Assembly (NCBI RefSeq): GCF_910591885.1
Contig: NC_063283.1
Coordinates: 2,961,001 to 3,025,000, forward strand
DNA length: 64,000 nt
DNA from: Bombus terrestris
Taxonomy: Eukaryota; Arthropoda; Insecta; Hymenoptera; Apidae
Reading direction: 5' to 3'
Below are positions 40,401-52,400 of this stretch, in pieces. Under the pieces are notes generated by a model, which was not told the origin of the DNA, searched no databases, and saw only the letters and a list, made by a program, of their open reading frames with translations. Both the position numbers and the translations under genes were made by a program. How positions within the stretch are numbered: the stretch's first letter is position 1; each line of letters starts with the position of its first letter.

Positions 40401-43400
40401 GTACGTAGGTACTTGAGACACCGAATGAAATTTGAATGCTAATATACCTTTGGCGATGTAATCAGCTATCGAATCGAAGCATCAAGTGTCGCTACAGATT
40501 CGTTCGGTGACTCGTACGTTTACAAGTAAGGAAAAAATTGATCGTTCACGGTTCAGTGCCAGTATTTGACGCTTGTATTTTAATTGTTCGATACTTGGTA
40601 AATTACTCTTAGAAGCTTGATAATTTCGATAAACTTTTATATTCTCCTAGATAATTGTGAAACATAATCAGAAAAATTATACTATTTACGTAAATAATCA
40701 TAGAGAATTGTACCGATGTAAATCGAAGAAAGTACGAAACTTTGGGGATACGCAGAGGATATATAGGTGTGCGTTACGCATTTTTATTGCCGCGTGAATT
40801 CAATTTTTAAGGGGATGAAATCGGCTGCTGAAAATTCGGATATTTCGCCGATTTTCCGAATTGCAAGAGATAGGGAAAAAGCGTTCGGCCAAAGCTTATC
40901 TCTTTCGATCATCGCCATCGTTTGATAAAAAATTTATCAATATCATAGCGAGTTGTAACGCGGAATCGGAAATTTTTTGTTAGTTGATCGAACGATCCTT
41001 TGAAGTATTGAAAAACACGATTCACTGAAATTCACCCAAGTTTCGCTTAGATCCCTATGATTCATAGCCCGCTGCTATACGTCCACGTCGACGTATCTAC
41101 GTCTACTAAACTCTCGTTTATCATACGAAAGGATATGTCCGAAATAGAAAATGTTGGAGATTCTCAAGATCATGTTAATGGTACGCTCGAATTTCAGAAG
41201 TTACGAGAACCAATGGAATCAGTCGTATGGTTTTCCTCCTGTCGAATTTCGTTCGTAGAAAGTCGATACACGTCTTCGAGAAGGGATACAAAATTACGAT
41301 CTTCGGAATTCGTAGCATCACTGGTCAGCCGCTTTTCCCTCCACATGTGGCTAGTTGATTAATATCACAGTGATCGATATCACTTTTCTCAATTTTCTCT
41401 GTATTTTGATCAATTTTCTGTTGTTCATCCCTTGTAATATAGGGCGTTTCGTATCTTCGCAGTTTTCTTAGTATATTCTATGGGTATGTAGTATCTAAAT
41501 AGTCTAGAGCAAGAACAAGAAAGAATCGAAGGGCAGTTAGTCCCTTTTGAAGATTCTAACAGTACACATCGAGCCTAACGAACACATTAACGTTATTTAT
41601 CACTAAATAATTTGTGACGCTTTATCGTTATATTCATCGTTATTAAACACACGAGCTATATTAACCTGTTAACAAATAAAACATCCTTTCGTGTCCTTGC
41701 TCTAAACTATTTAGATACTATTTAGATAGATCATATCATTTGCAGTTTTACCGAAAAGTTGTAAGAAAAATGGAAAATACAAGGAGAATAATACCCAGAC
41801 CTGCGATATCGTTTGTTTGTTATGAGGAAAATAGAAAAAGAAGACGATACCTAAACCTACGATATTGTTTGACTTCATATCGCTAGACTTTTATTTATAT
41901 TATGTATAAACTATTATTTATCTCATATCACTGTGGCTGATTCTGAAAAGGGACGTATTCTGAAGTTCGAACGATAAAATATTTAACAAATAGGCAGCAA
42001 GGGTAGGAACGAAATGGAAACGTGCTTCGTAGGATTTCTAATAAATTCAATTTTTTATTTCCGTCAAAATCTTTCATCGACATTAACCTGAACACCCGGT
42101 GGTTACAATTATCGTAATTGTAAATCTGTTCGTATTTCGTATTTCGTATTTCTTATTAGCGTTATAACTTTTTGATAGAACGTCAAACAGGCTATTTAAC
42201 ATTCTCCGTTTGAATACTGAAAAGTAATCGAAAATATTTCAGTTTGTATACACGAGAGACGGAAAAAGAGAAAAATAGCAGAGAAGCCGGGCGTATTTCC
42301 TTTTCATAGAATAGAACCAGTGTGTGGTGGAATATTTCACTCTACAAAAATTGTTCTCGGCGCATGATAAAAAATGATACTGCGATATTAACTTCTAGAA
42401 ATTTGATCGTTCGTTTTCGCATACTTCTGATTAAATTTTCTCGCGTTACACCCTGTACTTGCTGTCTGTACGAGGTGTTCCGTACCTCAATCGGCAAACT
42501 TCGCCAAAATTCTCAGCGAAAGATATTATACATAGTTAGCTGCTTCACAAACGCGTGCCCTTTCAGAAACGCTATCCCTCGCAAATTTAATTCTTTTTTC
42601 TTTTTTTTTTTTTTTTTTTTTTTTTTGTAGACCATGCACTAGGAGGACGACCACTCTGTGGTCTGTCAACCACAGTAAAGAGAGTTCAGAAATTTTTAAT
42701 AATGCGAAGAATTTCGCTTGGGACGCGTCTACGACACGTAAATTTCTCACAGGCATATTTGCGCAACGGACGACTGACTTTGATAATGAATTTTCGCCAT
42801 AGTGACAAGTTATTGAGGCGTCTAACGATCTATATTAAAATTGCGTGATAATTAATACAGCCTGAGCAAGAAACGTACATAGCCATATAATATATCATAT
42901 TGCACGCATGTCTCTCCCTTGTCTATACACAGAGAACTGGAAAGTTCGAAACGCTCGGTATTCCTACACCGCAAAACTGTCATTTGTCGTTTTTACTTGG
43001 CCGTAGTCCGCGCCAACTTTCCGCCCCACGAAACCGATCGAAAAGTCGGATTGAAAAACGACCGATGAGTTGCGAACGATGAAAGGAAAGAGCGGCGAAA
43101 TTCGTTAAAAATTTGCACCGTCGAAGAGAGAATCAGCTGGAGTGGTGGCGAGTTTGTATGGAAGGTCCGAACGCATGAAATATTTTCGCGCAGGTATTCG
43201 AGCTGAGCGAAAATTTGCCGGACGACTACGACGAGGAATCCAGCAGCAGCGCTGGTTATCACACGGACGAGAGCTGCAGCCCGACTCCGGAACCATCGGT
43301 CAGAAACGGATGTATGATTCTCAGGATGGAGGAGACTTTTCCAAATTTAACGTTCGACGACGCGACCGCCGAACGACTGGCCGAGAGATACGCGGCTCTC

Positions 43401-46400
43401 TACGACCAGGCACATTTGCATACGTTGGACGCTCTGGACGCTCTGCAGCCTCTGAAGGACGCAACCGACTTAAAAGCCAAGATACTCTATTCGGTGGTCG
43501 TGGTAAGTGGCACTTTATGCAAAATAGGTATAATCATACCGCGCCACCCTTAATGCGCTTGCATCTGTGCCCGTCAAAGAGACTGATTCACTCGTTGAGT
43601 ACTAGTCGTTAGCGTTAGTGTCCCTAGTTAGGGACAAATTAATAACGGGATGACTAGCCAGCGAGGCGGACAGCGAAAGAGGGAAGATGTATCGCTAAGC
43701 GGTTAAAGGGATGGCTTTGTTGTTATAGCGAGACCGTTTACCCTGCTGTGTCCTTTTGGTCATTTTCGATTAAAATATAATTGTCTTTTTTTTCATCGCT
43801 GGAGAGATTTTCAAGAGATGCATGACGATATGAAGAGATGTTTTCGAGTATTAGGTTGTCCGGAAAGTGTCTTTCTTTTACGGACAGGTATCTTACAACG
43901 ATGCATCTTCATACAAACGTGAAACCTAATCTGTCGAACGTCGTGATCTTTATTTTGATAGAACAAAATGGATCATAATTCTACTATAATATAAAACGGT
44001 AAACGTCGCGCATCCATTATTTCTTTACAGAACGAAAGAAACTTTCCGGACGACCTAATAGATGACCTCAGTATCGATATTACGATGTTCAGCGTATGGA
44101 ACAAATTTTTGTCCGGGTTTTATTTATTTAATCGCGTTAACGAAAATGTAGATCGATGTTAACGACCGGCTGCAAATGCTCCTAACAACATGTAGACCTA
44201 GATCGTGTGCTCGCAGACTGTAAACGTGGACTGTTTTGTATCGTTTAGCAAAAACGCTTGGCAATGATATAATTTCTATTTTTACGTCGATTATGTCGTT
44301 ACGTCGATGTATTTCAAACATTTGTTTTGAAATGACACCAACAGCTTTTTTATCAATTCGGAAGAATCTTCTTTATCTGACCGATAGTTTCGAAGATTGA
44401 GCAATTCGAAGATAAAGAGCACTTTAAATAGCAAAATACGATAGTTTCGCAACCTTCGGAAACTACGTACGTCAGTCTTTTTATCGCGTTTTAAAGATCA
44501 ATTTTATTTTATCATTCGCTTTATAATTCGTAGTTCTGATGTCCACGAGGAATAAAATTGTCCGTAATTTCTTCATCGAGTCGCGGACAGCGTAGGAAGT
44601 AAACGAGCGACCGAGATGAAAATTGGGACCCGAAAATTTGGAAATACTTCTACATTTTCTCCATATCGATCGAGTGATTCTTCTTTCTTCCACGTTCTTA
44701 TCTTTTTCTCCTCGTGCTATTAAAATGGATTATTCCATGTAAATGATACTTTATCGTCTAAAATTCAGACCGCCCACCAAACTCGATAGCTACGATAGCT
44801 GTGACCGAAAGAAAAATGGTCGGTATCTTGCGATGCTTGTCACGCTGCCCGAACCAATTTCGTTTCTTTTTCTATTTCTCTCGAATGTTCGCTATTCGAC
44901 CGGTCTCGCCGAGTAATTTCGTGGACAAGCGCTTATAGCAGTAGCCGAGGAACAGGGAAATTGTGAGAAGGAAATGCGATCACGAAGCCAAAGATGCCGC
45001 TCTACGAACATCTGACGAAGGAAATTGAATTTTAAAGGTAGCGCGTTTGATAAAAATTGCCAACGAATCCAGGCGAGCAATATGAATTTACGAATGTAGT
45101 CTCGCGTGTCTCGTTATTTTCGCTTGCTAGACCGTGTCATTTAAATAGAAAAAAGTCACGCGAGAAAATTCTCGCAAAATGGTGGTATTCTTCGCACATT
45201 CGGTTAGCGCCCATCTATGTAGAATGGAATCGGTCTGTTAAAATTGTGCAACGAACGTATATTCCCGTTCAGGGACACATACGTACGTTGATACTTTGGT
45301 CGAACTATAATACAATATAATTATAAATATATAATTAAAAATTAGCGATAATGCACGAACGTTAGTAAAATTATTAATATGACGCGTGAATGCTATTAAA
45401 AAATATCTGAGTTAATGGAAAACTAATTAACGAGAACTAAATGAAGGATAATAAGGTACACGCCTGTTTATAAATTTTACGTTAACAATTTGATCGATTT
45501 ATAATATACGAATGTTACTGCTTGTAAAATATACAGAGTGTCGTACATGTACATTTTCATTTTTCCATAGAATTATCTGCCAAGGTAAAAGCTGTTTGTG
45601 ATAAAAACTGCTCGAAGTAAAACTTACTGTTTGTTTCGAGGAAGACATCTCGCGATGGTCACGCATCTTATCTAGATGACTTTGCTTCTTTTTTTAATGG
45701 AATTTATATCTTTTTACGCACATCATTCCATGCGTTTCTTAGTTCCCTACAAAAACGTATCAAGGTACTTGGGTCGATGAATGAATAGTTTAAAAGATAT
45801 TTTAACCTCGACGTTGTAAAACTTATGGTAAGAAGCAAGATAAGCTTTTGTGTTTCCTTTGCTTTTCATACGCTCAATTCGATGAAATTAAGATCGAAAT
45901 ATCTTTTAAATTAAACATTTGTAAGATGCTTCTGGGCAAATCTGTCGGTCATCGTAAGACGTCTTACTCGAGAGAGAACAAGTTCCACTTGAAATATCTT
46001 TTACGATAACGAATACTTTAGAAGATAAACTAATTCGTTAAAAACACCTTCTTGCAAAATTAATAGACCTATGTTATATGAAATTTAAATTGTTCTTTTT
46101 AATGCCGCGTTAAAATCATTCGAATGGCGTACAGTATATTTTAAAATAAAATTTAAATCTCTGTACTGACGAAAGATAGAATCGTGCTGAATCTTCCTAT
46201 TTGGAGTATCGTAACTAAATTACATTTTATAAAAAGATGATGGGACTTGGTATTTTCGAGCAGTAAGGTAGAACGAAAAAAAGTCTGGTTTTCCAGAATT
46301 GCTGTTTTGTGTTCGTAATTTCTCACGCTTCTCCTCTTCCTCCGTCAATTTCACTGGCAACAGAGCCGCGTCTATGAAAATAGTGAAAAATCGTTTCCAT

Positions 46401-49400
46401 GTTGTATCCTTTTTTGTTTGCGTTGAAACGAAGCGATGAAAATTGGCAACAGAATTTCGTCGAAATTTTCCTTTGTCCGCCTGGAGCCCTTAACGTCGAA
46501 AACGAAGCTCGTTACACGGAAGAGAAACGGTTTCGCTCGTTTTGGAATCGCGTAAACAAGGAACAAACGTGTTGCGCAAAATTCCTCGTGGTTGACAAAA
46601 TGGTCGTAATTGGAAATGTACGCGGAACGCTTTAACCCGGAAGATCGTCAGAGATCGACGCTGAAACGCGTTGAAATTTGCCAGGACGAATCCGTCGGCA
46701 GGAAATTTCTAATTAGACCATCGAAATAACGTGTCGCGACGCGAGATCGACCGGTTACGCAATTAAGTTATTCACCTCGAAAGTAGTTCGATCACGGCCC
46801 AGCCAGACCGAACGTGTTTCGTCCTGCTGCCTGGTATTGTACGCTCTTGTCGTAGAGCGAAAACGGCTGTCGTCAAAGGTGTCGGAAAACCGCAGTCTCC
46901 GGAATATTGGCCCGAGCCAGCGAAACCTCGTCCGCGTGGTTAACGCTTTGAGAAGTTAGCTCCGCGAAGGAACCGTGTAAATTTGTTATCAACTGGCAAA
47001 TTGATAGCTTTGATGGTAAATCGACGAAAAATCCGCTGTTAATTTGGTAGAATGCGGCATAGTTTGGCTTTTGGATTTTTATCATTCCGAGATACATTGT
47101 CAAAATTTACAAAATCTACTGTTAAATAGTAACAGTAGTAGTAGTAGTTTTATTTATCATTGTTTGTTTACTTGCTTGTCTTTTGCTTTTGCAAAGTGTA
47201 CGATGTATTTTACATACGCCTTGCATGTTTTACTTTCTCTATCGTATTACTTTTAATCTATTTATATATGCATATCGTATGCATAAGACAGAGCAGCTAA
47301 ATAGGATCATTTAAATATTTGCATTATTTGTTTTATAGAAAGTCGTATAAAAAAGCTTCGGAGGAGGAAGTTGCACTGTTTCAAGGAACTTTTAGAAAAT
47401 TCTAAATGTCTCGAAACTAAATGATCAGGATGATAGGTCGTTGAATTTGTTTTTTTTTTTTTCTTTTCTTTTCTTCACGCTCCACGAAAATATCCAGAAA
47501 TAGACGTGTACAGGGTTATTAACAAAGATATATCACAGCCATCGAGAACTGGTAAAAGAATGATCATTAGAAAAAGCCATTTCCTGTGTTACATGCTCTA
47601 CTCGAAACAGTACAACTCTCTCCCGAGAAGTTATCTTTATACGGCAACAAGTAATGCAGATATTTTATCCGGTGATTCCATCTAGCTCGGCCGCTCTGTA
47701 TTTATCGTGCTTGCCCTATATTTGTTTCCTGTCGTGTCTCCTTCCTCGCGCGATTATTTCCCTCACTTTACTCCCATCTAATATCTTCCTCTTTTTGTTC
47801 AGTATCTGCTTCATTCATGTGTAACGTGTACCCTTCTTCAGTCTCGTGTAAAGTATTCTCTTTAGATCTTTTCCAGGTTTCTCTACTTTCTTGCATCCCC
47901 TGCGCTACATTTTTCATCGTTTCGCATTCTATTTCGCATAATCTGCATTTACTCTTTCGTTCCTCTTCCTAATAACATCACAAGTAATTAATAATTTCTG
48001 GCGGCGTGATTCGTGCTAATTGTAGCGGAAAATTTTGCACTCGTTTTCCATAGACGGCGCGATCTTTTCTTTGAATTTTCCTTGGTCAAGAAACGAATGA
48101 AATTTTTCGAATGCATTCATGCACGAATAGGTGGGAAATCGTTGATGAATTAGAAACGCGATCGAAAAGGATGCACGTAACTCGTCGTCGAATTCTGCTT
48201 CTAGATTTCTTATTCATTTTGCATGGAACTCGGTTCTTCTTCGAGCCTTTCTTCGTTAAAAAACGAATGAAGTTTCCCGATAGTATTCGTGATCAGCACG
48301 GATATTAGATCGTAGTAAACTAGTTTGAAACATGACTTGAAGAGAATCGCGCGTAACGTAATTCATGGCCGATTTTCTTCAAGAATTCTATATTTTCTCT
48401 GCATCCAACTAAATCGTTTTTGGTGTCTCTCTTCGAATCTTCCTTCAGAAGCAAATGAAATTTTTCAAGAGATAAATAGCAGATCGTAAACTAGCGAATG
48501 AGTGACACACGCTACGCCAATTCTTCTCCATTTACACGCCAAATTCGCTCAAAGAATTCCTTATTCTTCTCGCGTAAACTCGATCGTCCTTAGAGCATCT
48601 GAAATTTTTCAGAATCGCTTATCCATAGACGACGAAGAGATAGAAGATATTAAACAACTTTGAAACACAGCCAAGAATGATCCATACAACGTAATTCGCT
48701 AGCAATTCGCTTAGAGAATTTTCTATTCGCCTCAGATCGAACTCGGTCATTCTCAGAGCATCTGAAATTTTTCAGAACCGCTTATCCATAGACGACGAAG
48801 AGATAGAAGATATTAAACAACTTTGAAACACAACCAAGAATGATCCGTACAACGTAATTCGCTAGCAATTCGCTTAGAGAATTTTCTATTCGCCACAAAT
48901 CGGACTCGATCGTTCTCAGAGCATCTGAAATTTTTCAGAACCGCTTATCCATAGACGACGAAGAGATAGAAGATATTAAACAACTTTGAAACACAGCCAA
49001 GAATGATCCATACAACGTAATTCGCTAGCAATTCGCTTAGAGAATTTTCTATTCGCCTCAGATCGGACTCGATCGTTCTTAGAGCATCTGAAATTTTTCA
49101 GAATCGCTTATCCATAGACGACAAAGAGATAGAAGATAGTAGACGAATTTGAAACATAGTCGAAAATGTTATGTGCATAACGTATACACGTACGGGCGAA
49201 GATTATTTTTGCCAGCACCACTACCACGCACCTGTCTCCCAGCCGATCGATCGACCATTAACGTCAAAGCCGTCGCTAGAGGGGCGCCGAGGGAAACGAG
49301 GGTGACTAGGGTGCACTTTTGCGATCAAGTGTACCCGGCAAGTGGCAGAGGCGCTAGTCCGTCAGCCTGGGGCTATTACTTTGCATACATACAGGTAGCC

Positions 49401-52400
49401 TTCCATACATCGCTAGGCTTGGAAATCGATGAACTAAAATAAATACCTGCGACGAAAGCCACTCTCTCTTTGTCTACCAGTTTGCTGCCTGGCGTTTCTC
49501 CTACGTTTCCTCTGCCTCTTTTCGTTTAATCTCTATTCCTTCTATCAAACGTATATTTATGTTCCGCATACGTATACGGTGGCTCATGGAAGAATTCGAA
49601 TACTCTTCGAACGTTTTTAACACCGTGTATTTTAACGAAACATTTTCACATCTCGTTAACGATCGTAACGAGACACGATCGTTATAATTATATGGATAAC
49701 ATTGGAAATGAACCTGGAAATGTGTATACAAGTTACAGGATATTTATTGGAAACATAAACTTCGCGAAGAACACCGAGGTGTTTCAACATTTCGATTGCA
49801 CGTTGTATCAGGTCGTCCGAAAAGTTTCTTTCGTTTTATAAGGAAATTATGGATGCACGACATTTTTCGTTTTATATTATCTTATCGAATTACGTAAGAT
49901 CATTTTCATCTATCAAAATAAAGATCACAACGTTCGACAGATTAGGTTTCGTGTTTGTATAAACATGCGTTGTTATAAAACGCGTGTCTCTAAAGGAAAG
50001 ATACCTTTCGAACAACCTACTATTTAATAAGCCGCGATATCTATCTATCAAAATATATCTAGCAAGATGATCTTTTAACGATAATCGTATAACGTTGAAG
50101 ATTTGTGTTCGCCATGTATACTAGTTTTTCATCGAGTGTATCGTCGCAACGAGCGTCTTGTAACTTTTATATAGTACAATTCCGAAGTGGTTTCAGATCG
50201 TAGCTGTACAATTACGAGACACGCGTCTCACTACGATGCTGATGAAATTTCAGAAAATTTCGTATAACGTACGTAATAAAATCGTAAAAATTTTCTGTAG
50301 CAAATTCCTGGAACTGACGTGTTCGTGATTTTCTTTCATCGTTTGTCTTGCAATTTCCTCGACTCTTCACGCAGCTAACAGATCAGCAGAATTGAATTAA
50401 TCACGCCACGAGTTGCGAGTTGCTATTATTAATTCGTTTTATTAAAAATTCGTTTTAAGAACGACGCTCATCAGCTCTTTAATTTTTCCAGAAAACCAAA
50501 ACGACTCTCTACAGTGGCTAGAAAAATTATTTCCACGCTACCTTATTTGAAGTTTTAAAGGGTTCTTTTTTTGTTTAGTAATTCCTTTTGTTAGCTACAG
50601 TTCGTTCTTACAGTACCAATAGTTTGTAGTCGCGTGAAATTATTAGGAAATTTGATATTCTACTCGAACTTACTATTATACTATTATATTATAGCTTACT
50701 ATTATAGACAGATGTCTTTCTTTTACAGACACGCCTTTTACAATGATGCATCTTTTTACAAACTTCTTTTTTTTCATTCGGAAGAATTTTACAATCAGTT
50801 CTCATTGAGAATTATAAGTAAATTATTCTGGTGTGGTACTATAACGTGAATAATAAGTAATCATCGTACGATTGATTCTAGCTGAACCTAATTTATACAA
50901 ACATGAAACCTAATCTGCCAAACGTTGTGATTTTTACTTTGATAAAACAAAATGGATCGTACGTAATTCGATTAAACAATATAAAACGGAAAATGTGCAT
51001 CGGTTATTTCCTTATAAAACGAAAGAAACTTTTCGGACGACCTAATACAACGATATCGAAAAATATCTTTGCATCCTATCCTGCCTATTTTATCTTCCAA
51101 ATATAACAAGAGTATTACGATTCGAATGATTTATATAATAAATAAATTCGAATAATTGATATGATATATTTTGCCATATTACGTGCATTCTATACGGTGG
51201 ACGTCGATCGCTTGCAATTCACTAAAAATGCACAGAAATGCGCGATCTATTCGCAAGACCCAATACGCAACTCTCAACTTGCATGTGTTTGCCAATTCGT
51301 CGATGCTACTAATTCGATAAATTATCGTGAAATTTCTGGCCTGCATCGCGGTCGCTCGACCGGAACGATGAATAACGGCGGCCGATTTACGGTCCGAGGC
51401 GGCGAACTGAAGGCAGACGAGTTTCCGCCACGAGAAAAACAACGATAAACCGAATAGAGCGTGAAACACGGTCCGTGCGTGCGTGAACTTTTCGACTGGC
51501 AACAGCCACGTAGATGAGCGCAACGACTCACAGAGAAAATGACTCGAGGAATAGAAGACGCGTCCACGGACTAGCCATTTCACGATTCCATTGTAGTCGG
51601 TTGCAATTACGTGGTGAGGCGGCGCGCGGTATAATTACGCGATAACCGGGCCAACAGGAACACTAGTCTCGATTCAACGCCTCGTCTTTATCGACGACAG
51701 TATAATTTTTAGCCCGATGAAGCCGCGTCTGGCGGCCGGTGCGCGCTTAACGCTAGTTACCAAGTTAGCTCCATGGTAATTTCCAGTTTGCAGAATTCCT
51801 GTCCTTTGGCTAATACTGAATTTCGTTTCCTCCGGCATATTTCTCCATTATGAAATAATTATGCGCGTTCTCTTCATTTTCCATCCGTACAGCCGTTCAC
51901 AGTGCAGGGAGCAACGTTGGATAAATTTAACAGCGTAAACACGTGGACACCGCTTCGCGTTTTGCCTTGTCTCTCGCGTATTAACGCTTTACCGACCGAT
52001 AGCCGATTAATCGGCTTTCTGTCGCCGATGCTTATCGACCGGTAACCTATTAATCGGCTTTCTGTCTCCGACGCTTGCCGACCGATAGCCGATTAATCGG
52101 CTTTCTGTCTCCGACGCTTGCCGACCGATAGCCGATTAATCGGCTTTCTGTCTCCGACGCTTGCCGACCGATAGCCGATTAATCGGCTTTCTGTCTCCGA
52201 CGCTTGCCGACCGACAACCTATTAATCGGCTTTTTGTCACCGACAATCTTCCTCGTTATTTGAGCAGTAATTTGTTATTCGGCACCAAGGTACCTTGCCC
52301 AGTTACGTCAGTTGCGTTGCTTCGTAAGCTCGCACAGTTTTATAGCAATTTGAAAAACTTACCGTTCGCGATGAACGAAAAGAATGGTATTGGAGAGTCT

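Larger units (their letters stand above)
38629..43193 (+). other. Intron 3 of the Mieap-like gene
   Basis: The 4565-bp intron runs from GTAAGT to CGCGCAG. It contains a TA-flanked miniature element (41491-41718) and a poly-T run (42601-42626). The rest appears to be unique AT-rich sequence without recognisable genes. Confidence 0.7.

Noticed and set aside
43142..43612. 156-codon + strand ORF in a second frame over exon 4
   Set aside because: Overlaps exon 4 in another frame. The exon 4 frame joins in phase with exons 3 and 5 and carries the domain.
48096..49170. CRISPR-like array
   Set aside because: Units are long (163 bp) and similar throughout, with no short repeat/unique spacer pattern, and the genome is eukaryotic.
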